Made by a program: the position numbers and the translations under genes
In this document: in pieces, positions 42,034 through 50,987 of the stretch
Numbering within the stretch: the first letter of the stretch is position 1
Layout: each line of letters begins with the position of its first letter
NCBI GenBank assembly: GCA_052266715.1
Contig: JBQPRB010000007.1
DNA length: 64,000 nt
Source of the DNA: Jeotgalibaca sp052266715
GTDB lineage: Bacteria; Bacillota; Bacilli; Lactobacillales; Aerococcaceae
Direction: 5' to 3' (one strand)
The notes under the pieces: model-generated
Told to the model about the DNA's origin: nothing
The model's database searches: none
The model's input: the letters and a program-made list of their open reading frames with translations, nothing else

Positions 42034-42047
42034 GCATTTAAGACGAA

Positions 42048-42083
42048 AGACAACCGACAATTTAAAGTTGGTTGTCTTTTTTT
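42048..42083 (+). terminator. clpP terminator
   Basis: AGACAACC / GGTTGTCT with a partly paired 14-base loop and a seven-T tract. Confidence 0.85.
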
Positions 42084-42101
42084 GTTCTTGTTGTGGTAAA
42101 A

Positions 42102-42115
42102 TGTAAGCGGAAACA
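42102..42115 (+). promoter_or_regulatory. Candidate CcpA cre site
   Basis: TGTAAGCGGAAACA fits the catabolite-responsive element consensus TGNAANCGNWNNCA at every fixed position. It lies about 130 bp before the predicted cggR transcription start. An extended -10-like TGGTAAAAT (42094-42102) overlaps its left edge, so it could also act on a second promoter. CcpA activation of glycolysis is known in lactic acid bacteria. Confidence 0.55.
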
Positions 42116-42145
42116 ACAAGGGGGCTTTTGCTTTTTTGTTTTGCG

Positions 42146-42341
42146 GGACAAAAAACGACCCAAAAAATTCTTGGGTTTTTTAAGAAAATGATACAAAATA
42201 GTTGAAAAAAAAGTTCGGAATTGATAGAATAAACGTTGTAAGGGAAAGAGATGCACCGCTATTAAGCTTTTAGAGCTCCTGTACTGCTTTTGGGTAGTAT
42301 GATGGCCTAGACTTTTCTGCATGGTTGGTCGTTTTTTGACC
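42146..42341 (+). promoter_or_regulatory. cggR promoter flanked by paired inverted operator-like sites
   Basis: The promoter is TTGAAA (42202-42207), 17 bp, TAGAAT (42225-42230). Upstream, 42146-42160 reads GGACAAAAAACGACC. Downstream in the leader, 42327-42341 reads GGTCGTTTTTTGACC, the same sequence inverted with one mismatch. The upstream copy sits in CGGGAC-N6-CGAC, close to half of the known CggR operator (CGGGAC-N6-TGTC). The sites are about 180 bp apart. CggR or another factor may bind both and loop the DNA. The leader has no other obvious feature. Confidence 0.6.
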
Positions 42342-42363
42342 TACTAGGAAAGTGGGGGATGAT

Positions 42364-43401
42364 ATGAAAGATGCTATTTCTGTCTTACAAAAAGTGATTC
42401 CGGATTTATTAGCACATTTAACTCATCGCTATCGTATCCTGGAAGTTATTCACTTACATGCGCCAATCGGTAGACGCTCGTTGTCCGAAATCACCAGCAT
42501 TTCCGAAAGGTCATTACGCACCGAAACGGACTTTTTGAAGAACCAAGGTTTGCTCATTAGTTCTAAGTCCGGAATGTCACTCACCTTAAAGGGAAAGAAA
42601 GTATTCCATGAGCTTGAAGACGTTCTTGATCGCATGCTGACAATGGACAGAAAAGAAGAGGCACTTGCTAAGAAGTTGAACCTCCAATTTTGTCGCATTA
42701 TACCAGGTGATACAGATGAATCGAGTGATGCTCTTGATGATTTAGGAAAACAGGCAGTCGAAGTTTTTGATGAATTGTTACCGGAAGGTGAGTTCATAGT
42801 TGCTGTTGCGGGTGGTAGTACCATGCTTGCAATGGCGCGACATATGACTACGAAACTATCTGAACAAAGGCATTTTACTTTTGTACCGGCACGAGGCGGT
42901 TTGGGTGACCTAATGGCAATCCAGGCAAACTCCGTCAGTGATTCAATGGCCCAAGCTACGGGAGGCACAAACACAGCATTGTTTGTACCTGATGATTTGA
43001 GCGAAGAAGCGTTGAATATGTTAAAAAATGAGCCCTCGATTCTACAGACGATGAATCTGATGAAGCGCGCGAATTGCTTGTTATATAGCATCGGAAATGC
43101 TAAAGTTATGATGGATCGTCGCAAGATGGCGACAGGGTTTAAGGCGGATCTGATTGAGAAAAAAGCTGTCGGAGAAGCATTTGGATGTTATTTTGACGAA
43201 AAAGGTCAAATTGTACATCGCTTGTCGCGCTTCGGTCTACAGATAGAAGACGTTGCAAAGATTCCCTATGCGATAGCCATAGCAGGGGGAAGTTCGAAAG
43301 CAAACGCAATTGAAGCTTATTCACACATTGCACCAGAACATACATGGCTTGTAACAGATGAAGGTGCAGCTAACCAGATTTTAAAAGGGATTTCCCTTTA
43401 A
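42364..43401 (+). CDS. cggR: Central glycolytic genes regulator CggR
   Basis: CggR is a SorC/DeoR-type repressor of the gapA operon, inactivated by fructose-1,6-bisphosphate. The 345-residue product has an N-terminal winged helix (RSLSEITSISERSLRTETDFLKNQGLL, about residues 36-62). The C-terminal sugar-phosphate domain has VAGGSTMLAMA, ARGGLGD and IAGGSSKANAI. ATG 42364 follows AAAGTGGGGG; GTG 42352 is part of that site. It is the first gene of the cggR-gapA-pgk-tpiA-gpmI unit. Confidence 0.95.
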   Translation: MKDAISVLQKVIPDLLAHLTHRYRILEVIHLHAPIGRRSLSEITSISERSLRTETDFLKNQGLLISSKSGMSLTLKGKKVFHELEDVLDRMLTMDRKEEALAKKLNLQFCRIIPGDTDESSDALDDLGKQAVEVFDELLPEGEFIVAVAGGSTMLAMARHMTTKLSEQRHFTFVPARGGLGDLMAIQANSVSDSMAQATGGTNTALFVPDDLSEEALNMLKNEPSILQTMNLMKRANCLLYSIGNAKVMMDRRKMATGFKADLIEKKAVGEAFGCYFDEKGQIVHRLSRFGLQIEDVAKIPYAIAIAGGSSKANAIEAYSHIAPEHTWLVTDEGAANQILKGISL

Positions 43402-43436
43402 AATATATTAATTATCCTGAAGGAGGATTTTTTATA

Positions 43437-44429
43437 ATGACAGTAAAAGTAGCGATTAATGGTTTTGGCCGTATTGGACGTTTAGCCCTACGCCGTATTA
43501 TGGAATCTGACACAAACATGGAAGTAGTAGCAATCAACGACTTAACAGATAACGATGATTTAGCTTACTTGTTGAAATATGATACAGCTCAAGGACGTTT
43601 CCCTCACTCAGTAGCAGTAGAAGGCGATGATTTAGTAGTAGCTGGTAAAGCTATCAAATCTTTCGCTGAAAAAGATGCTAACAACCTACCATGGGGCGAG
43701 TTAGGAATTGACATCGTTCTAGAATGTACTGGTTTCTATGTATCAGACGAAAAATCACAAGCGCACATCAATGCTGGTGCAAAACGCGTATTGATTTCAG
43801 CACCTGCTTCTGGCGACTTGAAAACAATCGTTTACGGAGTTAACCACGAAACAATCGAATCTTCAGATGTAATCGTATCTGCAGCTTCATGTACTACAAA
43901 CTGCTTGGCACCATTGGCAAACACATTGAACGAAAAATTCGGTATTCAACGTGCTTTGATGTCAACAATCCATGCTTACACAGCTACACAAGCTATGCAA
44001 GATGCTCCAGGCGGACGTAAAAACCGTGCCGGTGCAGCTAACGCTATTCCAGCATCAACTGGTGCTGCTAAAGCAGTAGGTAAAGTAATTCCAGCATTGA
44101 ACGGTAAAATCGATGGAACTGCAGTACGTGTTCCAACTATCACTGGTTCAATGGTAGAACTTTACTCAGTACTTGAAAAAGACGTTACTGTAGAAGAAGT
44201 AAATGCAGCAATGAAAGAAGCTTCTTCAAATGCATTCTTGTACGAAGAAGATGAAATCGTATCTTCAGATGTAATCGGCGTTCCAGCTGGTTCAATCTTC
44301 GATGCTACTCAAACAAAAATCATGGAAGCTAACGGCGGCCAATTGGTTAAAACTGTTGCTTGGTATGATAACGAGTACGGTTTCGTTGCAAACATGGTAA
44401 GCACTCTAGCATACATGGCTTCAAAATAA
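43437..44429 (+). CDS. gapA: Glyceraldehyde-3-phosphate dehydrogenase, type I
   Basis: GapA oxidises glyceraldehyde-3-phosphate to 1,3-bisphosphoglycerate with NAD+. The 330-residue product has the Rossmann GFGRIGR motif (8-14) and the catalytic Cys152 in SAASCTTNCLAP. Codon use is extremely biased, indicating very high expression. It starts after AAGGAGG, 35 bp downstream of cggR. A strong hairpin follows it, which probably uncouples its level from pgk. Confidence 0.98.
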   Translation: MTVKVAINGFGRIGRLALRRIMESDTNMEVVAINDLTDNDDLAYLLKYDTAQGRFPHSVAVEGDDLVVAGKAIKSFAEKDANNLPWGELGIDIVLECTGFYVSDEKSQAHINAGAKRVLISAPASGDLKTIVYGVNHETIESSDVIVSAASCTTNCLAPLANTLNEKFGIQRALMSTIHAYTATQAMQDAPGGRKNRAGAANAIPASTGAAKAVGKVIPALNGKIDGTAVRVPTITGSMVELYSVLEKDVTVEEVNAAMKEASSNAFLYEEDEIVSSDVIGVPAGSIFDATQTKIMEANGGQLVKTVAWYDNEYGFVANMVSTLAYMASK

Positions 44430-44450
44430 TTTAAATTAACTCGTAAAATA

Positions 44451-44480
44451 GGCGGGAAGCGTCGCGCTTCCTGCCTTTTT
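44451..44480 (+). terminator. Intercistronic terminator/attenuator between gapA and pgk
   Basis: GGCGGGAAGCG-TCG-CGCTTCCTGCC followed by TTTTT is a stable rho-independent signal inside the operon. Partial termination or 3'-end stabilisation would make gapA mRNA more abundant than the downstream genes. Confidence 0.85.
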
Positions 44481-44510
44481 ACATGATTAAGAAGCGGAGG
44501 TTTTTATTTT

Positions 44511-45701
44511 ATGACAAAGAAAGTTGTTACAGACTTAGATGTTGCTGGTAAAAAAGTTCTGGTTCGTGCAGACTTCAACGTGCCGATGAAAGACGGGGAA
44601 ATTACAAACGATAATCGTATTGTACAAGCTTTGCCAACTATCGAGCACTTAATTAAAAACAATGCAAAAGTTATTCTTTTCTCTCACTTGGGAAAAGTTA
44701 AAACAGAAGAAGACAAAGCTAAATTGAGCTTGCGTCCTGTTGCTACACGTTTAGCTTCTCTATTGAATAAAGAAGTGAAATTTGTTGCCGAAACACGTGG
44801 AGAAGAATTGGAATCAGCAATCAATGCATTAAATGATGGCGAAGTTCTATTGTTCGAAAATACGCGTTTTGAAGATGTTGACGGTAAAAAAGAAAGCAAA
44901 AACGATCCAGAACTTGGTAAATACTGGGCTAGCCTAGGTGACCTGTTTGTGAACGACGCTTTCGGTACTGCTCACCGTGCCCATGCTTCAAATATCGGAA
45001 TTGCTTCTCATTTAGATTCAGCAGCTGGTTTCTTGATGGATAAAGAAATCAAGTTCATCGGTGGTGCTGTTGACGAACCACAACGCCCATTCGTTGCAAT
45101 CTTGGGTGGTGCCAAAGTTTCTGACAAAATCGGTGTTATCGAAAACTTGTTGGAAAAAGCTGATAAAGTCATTATCGGTGGCGGCATGGCTTATACATTT
45201 GCTAAAGCACAAGGAAAAGAAATCGGTGGCTCTTTACTAGAAGCTGACAAACTGGACTTGGCTAAGGAATTGATGGCTCGCGCAGGCGATAAACTTATCT
45301 TGCCAATCGATGCTGCTATTGCATCTGGTTTCAGCAATGATGCTTTAGTTGGTTATGTTTCAATGGACGAAATCCCAGCTGACAAACAAGCGTTGGATAT
45401 CGGACCAGAAACAATCAAGCTATTTGAAAAAGAACTAGAGGGTGCTAAAACAGTCGTTTGGAATGGCCCTATGGGAGTTTTTGAATTCGAAAACTTTGCC
45501 AAAGGTACAATTGGTGTCTGTGAAGCAATCGCTAAATTAGAAGATGCTACAACAATCATCGGTGGTGGCGATTCTGCTGCAGCAGCAATGCAATTAGGTT
45601 ATGCAGACGACTTCACGCATATTTCTACTGGTGGTGGCGCATCACTTGAGTATTTGGAAGGTAAAGAATTACCGGGTGTTGCTTCGATTTCAGATAAATA
45701 A
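44511..45701 (+). CDS. pgk: Phosphoglycerate kinase
   Basis: Pgk transfers phosphate from 1,3-bisphosphoglycerate to ADP. The 396-residue product has VLVRADFNVPM (about 17-27), the ENTRF motif, LGGAKVSDKI and the nucleotide loop GGGDSAAA near residue 350. It starts at ATG 44511 after GCGGAGG. Codon use is highly biased. Confidence 0.98.
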   Translation: MTKKVVTDLDVAGKKVLVRADFNVPMKDGEITNDNRIVQALPTIEHLIKNNAKVILFSHLGKVKTEEDKAKLSLRPVATRLASLLNKEVKFVAETRGEELESAINALNDGEVLLFENTRFEDVDGKKESKNDPELGKYWASLGDLFVNDAFGTAHRAHASNIGIASHLDSAAGFLMDKEIKFIGGAVDEPQRPFVAILGGAKVSDKIGVIENLLEKADKVIIGGGMAYTFAKAQGKEIGGSLLEADKLDLAKELMARAGDKLILPIDAAIASGFSNDALVGYVSMDEIPADKQALDIGPETIKLFEKELEGAKTVVWNGPMGVFEFENFAKGTIGVCEAIAKLEDATTIIGGGDSAAAAMQLGYADDFTHISTGGGASLEYLEGKELPGVASISDK

Positions 45702-45730
45702 TCGTTGGATTTAGCTAGAGGAGGAAAATC

Positions 45731-46486
45731 ATGCGTAAACCTATCATTGCAGGTAACTGGAAAATGAACAAAACTGCTGCTGAAGCGCAAGCTTTCGTTG
45801 AAGCAGTTAAAAACGCAATTCCAAGTAACGATGCTGTAGATGCTGTTATTGGATCTCCGGCTTTATATTTAGAAAAAATGGTGGCTGATCGTGAAGGAAC
45901 TGATTTAAAAGTAGCAGCGCAAAACTGTTACTCTGAAGATTCAGGCGCTTTTACTGGTGAAATTAGCCCACAAGCTCTGGGTGACCTGGGTGTGGACTAT
46001 GTTATCATTGGTCACTCTGAAAGAAGACAATATTTCCACGAAACTGACGAAGACATCAACAAAAAAGCACTTGCGATTTTCCGTAATGGAATGGTTCCTA
46101 TCCTATGTTGTGGCGAAACTTTAGAACAACGTGAAGCGGGAGAAACTGCTGAATGGATTAAAGGCCAAATAACAAATGCATTGAAAGATTTAACAGAAGG
46201 ACAAGTTTCAGAACTTGTTATTGCTTATGAACCAATTTGGGCAATCGGAACAGGTAAATCTTCGTCGGCTGAAGATGCAGATGAAACTTGTGGCGTTGTT
46301 CGTGAAACAGTTCGTGAATTGTACAATGGTGCTGTAGCGGATGCGGTTCGTATCCAATATGGTGGTAGTGTTAAGCCAGAAAACATCGCTGAATATATGG
46401 CAAAAGCTAATATTGACGGTGCTTTAGTTGGAGGCGCAAGTCTTGAAGCAGAGTCCTTCTTGAAATTATTGGAGGCAGTAAAATAA
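45731..46486 (+). CDS. tpiA: Triose-phosphate isomerase
   Basis: TpiA interconverts dihydroxyacetone phosphate and glyceraldehyde-3-phosphate. The 251-residue barrel has Asn-Lys in GNWKMNKT (Lys13), His in IIGHSERRQ near residue 95 and catalytic Glu in YEPIWAIGTG near 167. It starts after AGAGGAGG and overlaps gpmI by one base (TAATG). Confidence 0.98.
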   Translation: MRKPIIAGNWKMNKTAAEAQAFVEAVKNAIPSNDAVDAVIGSPALYLEKMVADREGTDLKVAAQNCYSEDSGAFTGEISPQALGDLGVDYVIIGHSERRQYFHETDEDINKKALAIFRNGMVPILCCGETLEQREAGETAEWIKGQITNALKDLTEGQVSELVIAYEPIWAIGTGKSSSAEDADETCGVVRETVRELYNGAVADAVRIQYGGSVKPENIAEYMAKANIDGALVGGASLEAESFLKLLEAVK

Positions 46487-48018
46487 TGAATAAGAAACCT
46501 GTAGCAATCATCATTCTTGATGGTTTCGGTTGTCGTGACGAAATCATTGGTAATGCTGTGGCACAAGCAAAAAAACCTAACTTTGATCGTTATTGGAATA
46601 CCTACCCGCATGCAACAATGGCTGCATCTGGTTTAGCCGTAGGACTTCCTGAAGGTCAAATGGGTAACTCAGAAGTAGGGCATACGAATATTGGGGCTGG
46701 TCGCGTTGTTTACCAAAGTTTGACACGTATTGACAAAGCAATCCAAGATGGTGAATTCCTGACCAATGATGCACTGAAAGGTGCTTATCAACATGCAATC
46801 GATAATGACTCTACACTCCATTTGTTCGGTTTAGTATCTGACGGTGGTGTACACAGTCAATTGGGTCACATCTTGGCCTTGATTGAAAGTGCTAAACATA
46901 AAGGCGTAAAGAAACTTTGTTTACACGCATTTTTGGATGGTCGCGATGTAGATCCACACGCTGCACCAGGATACATTAAAACAATTGAAAATAAGATGGC
47001 TGAAGTCGGCTTAGGCGAAATTGCAACTGTCTCCGGTCGTTACTATGCGATGGATCGTGATAAACGTTGGGAACGTGTGAATTTGGCTTACAATGCTGTG
47101 ATGCATGGTGAAGGCCCTCAATTCCCATCTGCACAGGCTGTTGTTGAACATAGCTACGCAAACAATATTACCGATGAGTTTGTTTTACCAAGCGTTATCG
47201 TAAAAGATGGCGTGCCGGTAGGAACTGTAAAAGATAACGATGCTGCTATCTTCTTTAATTTCCGACCAGACCGTGCAATTCAACTCTCAAATGCCTTCAG
47301 TAATGAAACATGGACAGAATTTGATCGTGGTGTTCGTCCACAAAATATTAAATTTGTGACAATGACACTATATCAAGATACCGTTCTTGCTGATGTTGCA
47401 TTCCCACCAATCGGATTGAAAAACGTATTGGCTGAAGTGTTGAGTAACAACGGTAAAACACAATTACATGTTGCGGAAACAGAAAAATATCCACACGTTA
47501 CTTTCTTTATGAACGGTGGAAAACATGATCCATTTGAAGGGGAAGATCGTATCTTGATTCCTTCTCCGAAAGTGGCAACCTACGATTTAAAACCTGAAAT
47601 GAGCGCTTATGAAGTTGGAGATGCTTTGAGTGCTGCAATCGACGAAGACAAGTATGATGCAATCATGTTGAACTTCGCGAACCCGGACATGGTTGGGCAC
47701 TCTGGTATGCTGGAGCCAACCATCAAAGCGATCGAAGCAGTTGATGAAAACTTAGGAAAAGTAGTCGATAATATTATTGCCCACGGTGGATACGCAATTA
47801 TCTTTGCTGACCACGGTAATGCAGATACGATGATTACACCTGAGGGAACACCACATACTGCTCATACGACGGTTCCTGTTCCTGTAATTGTTACAAAACC
47901 TGGTGTAACATTGCGCACAGACGGAAAACTGGCTGATGTGGCTCCAACAATGCTTGATTTGATGGGTGTCGCTCAACCTGAAGAAATGACAGGCGAGACT
48001 TTAATCGTAAAAGATTAA
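46486..48018 (+). CDS. gpmI: 2,3-bisphosphoglycerate-independent phosphoglycerate mutase
   Basis: GpmI converts 3- to 2-phosphoglycerate and needs Mn2+. The 510-residue product has the metal Asp in ILDGFG, the phosphorylated Ser in GNSEVGHTNIG (Ser62) and HxxxH/ADHGNAD in the C-terminal alkaline-phosphatase-like domain. It is translationally coupled to tpiA. The histidine phosphatase at 59568 is a different family and not a substitute. Confidence 0.97.
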   Translation: MNKKPVAIIILDGFGCRDEIIGNAVAQAKKPNFDRYWNTYPHATMAASGLAVGLPEGQMGNSEVGHTNIGAGRVVYQSLTRIDKAIQDGEFLTNDALKGAYQHAIDNDSTLHLFGLVSDGGVHSQLGHILALIESAKHKGVKKLCLHAFLDGRDVDPHAAPGYIKTIENKMAEVGLGEIATVSGRYYAMDRDKRWERVNLAYNAVMHGEGPQFPSAQAVVEHSYANNITDEFVLPSVIVKDGVPVGTVKDNDAAIFFNFRPDRAIQLSNAFSNETWTEFDRGVRPQNIKFVTMTLYQDTVLADVAFPPIGLKNVLAEVLSNNGKTQLHVAETEKYPHVTFFMNGGKHDPFEGEDRILIPSPKVATYDLKPEMSAYEVGDALSAAIDEDKYDAIMLNFANPDMVGHSGMLEPTIKAIEAVDENLGKVVDNIIAHGGYAIIFADHGNADTMITPEGTPHTAHTTVPVPVIVTKPGVTLRTDGKLADVAPTMLDLMGVAQPEEMTGETLIVKD

Positions 48019-48035
48019 TCATTTACGAGATTAAG

Positions 48036-48064
48036 TTGCAAAGAACACGAAAGTTGTCTAAAAT
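48036..48064 (+). promoter_or_regulatory. eno promoter
   Basis: TTGCAA (48036-48041), a 17-bp spacer and TAAAAT (48059-48064) in the 91-bp gap give eno its own promoter in addition to read-through from gpmI. Confidence 0.65.
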
Positions 48065-48109
48065 TAAAATTGTAAAACAAATCATTGTTTTCAAAAAGGA
48101 GAGAATAGA

Positions 48110-49408
48110 ATGCCATTCATTACAGATATTTTGGCTAGAGAAGTACTTGATTCACGTGGTAACCCAACTGTTGAGGTTGAAGTTTACACAGAAAGCGGCG
48201 CATTTGGTCGCGGTATGGTTCCATCAGGAGCTTCTACAGGTGAACACGAAGCAGTAGAACTACGTGACGGTGACAAAGACCGTTACCTAGGAAAAGGTGT
48301 TCAAAAAGCAGTTGAGAACGTTGAGCTAATCGCTGACGCTATCATCGGTTTTGACGTAAGAGACCAACTAGCTATCGACAGAGTTATGATTGAATTAGAT
48401 GGTACTCCTAACAAGAGCAAATTGGGAGCAAACGCAATTCTAGCTGTTTCTATCGCAGTTGCACACGCAGCAGCAGAATACCTAGATGTGCCATTGTACC
48501 AATACCTAGGTGGATTCAACGCTAAAGTGTTGCCAACTCCAATGATGAACATCATCAATGGTGGTTCTCACTCTGACGCACCAATCGCTTTCCAAGAATT
48601 CATGATTCTTCCTGTAGGCGCACCTACATTCAAGGAAGCACTACGTTGGGGAGCTGAAATCTTCCACAAACTTGCTTCAATCCTTAAATCTCGTGGATTG
48701 GAAACATCAGTTGGGGACGAAGGTGGTTTCGCACCACGTTTTGAAGGAACTGAAGACGGAGTAGAAACAATTCTTGAAGCAATTAAAGCAGTTGGTCTAG
48801 AGCCAGGTAAAGATGTTTTCTTAGGTTTTGACTGTGCAGCTTCTGAATTCTACGAAGACGGTATCTATAACTACGCTAAATTCGAAGGCGAAGGCGGAGC
48901 AAAACGCAACGCTGAAGAACAAGTTGCTTTCTTGGAAGAATTGGTATCTAAATACCCAATCATCTCAATTGAAGATGGTATGGACGAAAACGACTGGGAC
49001 GGCTGGAAACTATTGACAGAACGTCTTGGCGAAAAAGTTCAATTAGTTGGTGACGACTTGTTCGTTACAAACACTGAAATCCTAAGCAAAGGTATCAAAA
49101 ACCACATTGGTAACTCAATCCTAATCAAAGTTAACCAAATCGGTACTTTGACTGAAACTTTTGAAGCTATCGAAATGGCTAAGAAAGCTGGATACACAGC
49201 TGTTATCTCTCACCGTTCTGGTGAAACAGAAGACGCAACAATCGCTGATATCGCTGTTGCAACTAACGCTGGACAAATCAAAACAGGTTCATTGAGCCGT
49301 ACAGACCGTATCGCTAAATACAACCAATTGCTACGTATTGAAGATCAATTGGGAGAATTAGCTGTTTACGAAGGTCTAGAAGCATTCTACAACCTAGAAA
49401 ACAAATAA
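48110..49408 (+). CDS. eno: Enolase
   Basis: Enolase dehydrates 2-phosphoglycerate to PEP, and supports RNA degradosome-like complexes in Firmicutes. The 432-residue product has SGASTGEHEAVELRD, Glu/Asp metal ligands in SIEDGMDENDW and VGDDLFVTN, and the loop SHRSGETED. Codon use is highly biased. It starts after AAGGAGAG and ends at a strong terminator. Confidence 0.98.
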   Translation: MPFITDILAREVLDSRGNPTVEVEVYTESGAFGRGMVPSGASTGEHEAVELRDGDKDRYLGKGVQKAVENVELIADAIIGFDVRDQLAIDRVMIELDGTPNKSKLGANAILAVSIAVAHAAAEYLDVPLYQYLGGFNAKVLPTPMMNIINGGSHSDAPIAFQEFMILPVGAPTFKEALRWGAEIFHKLASILKSRGLETSVGDEGGFAPRFEGTEDGVETILEAIKAVGLEPGKDVFLGFDCAASEFYEDGIYNYAKFEGEGGAKRNAEEQVAFLEELVSKYPIISIEDGMDENDWDGWKLLTERLGEKVQLVGDDLFVTNTEILSKGIKNHIGNSILIKVNQIGTLTETFEAIEMAKKAGYTAVISHRSGETEDATIADIAVATNAGQIKTGSLSRTDRIAKYNQLLRIEDQLGELAVYEGLEAFYNLENK

Positions 49409-49418
49409 TTTCAAATCA

Positions 49419-49448
49419 AAAACCCTATCCAGCTGGATAGGGTTTTTT
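49419..49448 (+). terminator. eno terminator
   Basis: AACCCTATCC-AGCT-GGATAGGGTT followed by six T in total. Confidence 0.92.
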
Positions 49449-49453
49449 CTGTA

Positions 49454-49700
49454 GGTTCTATTATTTATGGTGTTGGTAGTATTAGTATTCTTCTCGAAAA
49501 TCCCGAAGGACGGTGGGGTTGCTTGTGGCCGTGTCAAGGATGCAATGCGAAAGTAGGGACCGTTGATGCTTCAGCGTCTACGGTCCCTTTGAGGCTTGCA
49601 AGCCCGGAGACTACAGGCTCCGGGCGGTCCCACGGCAGTACACAAGCAAACACGCAGGCCGAAGGGCATTTCCTTCACCAACACCAGATAACCAAGAACC
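49454..49700 (-). mobile_element. MITE-like non-coding element, copy 2 (long form, inverted)
   Basis: Read on the minus strand this 247-bp element starts GGTTCTTGG...TGGTGTTGGTG and follows copy 1 (328-467) nearly base for base over both ends. It carries about 107 extra central bases. Those include a strong hairpin AGGGACCGT...ACGGTCCCT and a GC-rich GCCCGGAG/CTCCGGGC hairpin. The ends match the ISL3-type terminus at 248-271. No matching 8-bp duplication flanks it (TTTCTGTA left, GATTAAAC right), so it is older or has been rearranged. It has no coding capacity that looks real. The rest of the eno-serC gap holds a GTTGTGC/GCACAAC dyad (about 49714-49744) and the serC promoter. Confidence 0.82.
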
Positions 49701-49824
49701 GATTAAACCAGAGTTGTGCGTACTTTTCGAATAGCCTGCACAACCCAAGATAATTGTGCAGACAGATAGGGAATAGGTACGCAAAAACAAACTGCACCAA
49801 GTAAACAGAGCTTCTAAATAAACC

Positions 49825-49852
49825 TTTCAAATATCATTAACTTTGTTATAAT
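49825..49852 (+). promoter_or_regulatory. serC operon promoter
   Basis: TTTCAA (49825-49830), a 16-bp spacer and a perfect TATAAT (49847-49852) lie 47 bp before serC. Confidence 0.65.
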
Positions 49853-49898
49853 TACTTTAATATTAAATAAATATGAGAATATGATTGGAGTGTCCCGT

Positions 49899-50987
49899 AT
49901 GACATGTTGGAATTTTTCTGCAGGCCCTGCAGTGTTACCTAAAGCAGTAATGAGAGAAGTACAAGAGGAACTGCTATCCTATAAAGGTAGTGAGATGTCC
50001 GTGATGGAGTTGAGTCATCGATCATCGTTATTCCAACAGATTATTTCTGATGCCGAGACTACTTTGAGAGAACTCATGGACATTCCGGATAATTACCACG
50101 TTTTATTCCTCCAAGGTGGTGCAAGTTTGCAGTTTGCGGCAGTTCCGATTAACTTGCTTGAAGATAAAAAAGCGGGTTATATTATTTCGGGATCCTGGGG
50201 ACAGAAAGCATATGAAGAAGCACACAAGTTATTCCCAGAACGAGCAGTGATTATCGCAGATGCCAAAGACAATCACTATACGCAAATACCAGATGTGAAA
50301 ATAGAAGATTCTTCTGAGTTTGATTACATCCATATCACGACAAATAATACCATTGAAGGAACGGCCTATCAAAATATACCAAAATACGGAGATATTCCTT
50401 TAGTTGCGGACATGTCCTCCAATATACTCTCTGCAAATTATGATGTGCGTGATTTTGGTTTAATTTATGCAGGTGCACAGAAAAATATCGGTCCAGCGGG
50501 TTTAACACTTGTAATCGTTCGTGAAGACTTAATCAAAGAGCACACCGCTACTATCCCAACAATGCTTGATTACAAAACACATATTAAAAACGACTCTATG
50601 TATAACACACCACCAACATTCGCTATATATGTATCCAAGTTAGTGTTTGAATGGCTACGTGATTTTGGTGGTATTGATAGCATGGTCGCGTTGAACGAAA
50701 GAAAAGCGGGATTACTATATAAAACAATCGAGGAATCTAATTTATTCAAGTCACCTGTTCACCTTGATTATCGTTCTTTGACAAATATTCCCTTTATTAC
50801 AGGTGACAAAGAAGTTGACAAGAAGTTTATAACTGAAGCCACTGCTGCTGGCTTTGTCAATCTTAAAGGCCATCGTTCAGTAGGAGGGATGCGGGCCAGT
50901 CTATACAATGCTTTTCCAATTGAAGGGGTTGAGGCTTTGGTAACATTCATGAAAGAGTTCGAACAAAGAGAGGAACTTGAAAAATGA
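49899..50987 (+). CDS. serC: Phosphoserine aminotransferase
   Basis: SerC converts 3-phosphohydroxypyruvate to phosphoserine with glutamate and PLP. The 362-residue product has NFSAGPAVLPKAVM at the N-terminus, GGASLQFAAVP, the PLP lysine in GAQKNIGPAGLT, and HRSVGGMRASLYNA at the C-terminus. ATG 49899 follows TTGGAG; ATG 49881 is upstream of it. It overlaps serA by four bases. Confidence 0.97.
   Translation: MTCWNFSAGPAVLPKAVMREVQEELLSYKGSEMSVMELSHRSSLFQQIISDAETTLRELMDIPDNYHVLFLQGGASLQFAAVPINLLEDKKAGYIISGSWGQKAYEEAHKLFPERAVIIADAKDNHYTQIPDVKIEDSSEFDYIHITTNNTIEGTAYQNIPKYGDIPLVADMSSNILSANYDVRDFGLIYAGAQKNIGPAGLTLVIVREDLIKEHTATIPTMLDYKTHIKNDSMYNTPPTFAIYVSKLVFEWLRDFGGIDSMVALNERKAGLLYKTIEESNLFKSPVHLDYRSLTNIPFITGDKEVDKKFITEATAAGFVNLKGHRSVGGMRASLYNAFPIEGVEALVTFMKEFEQREELEK

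Noticed and set aside
42450..43124. 224-codon reverse-strand frame inside cggR
   Set aside because: Shadow of a well-supported gene; no start site or family resemblance.
49523..49753. 76-codon forward frame across copy 2 of the element
   Set aside because: It runs through inverted repeats and out of the element; no conserved counterpart in copy 1.
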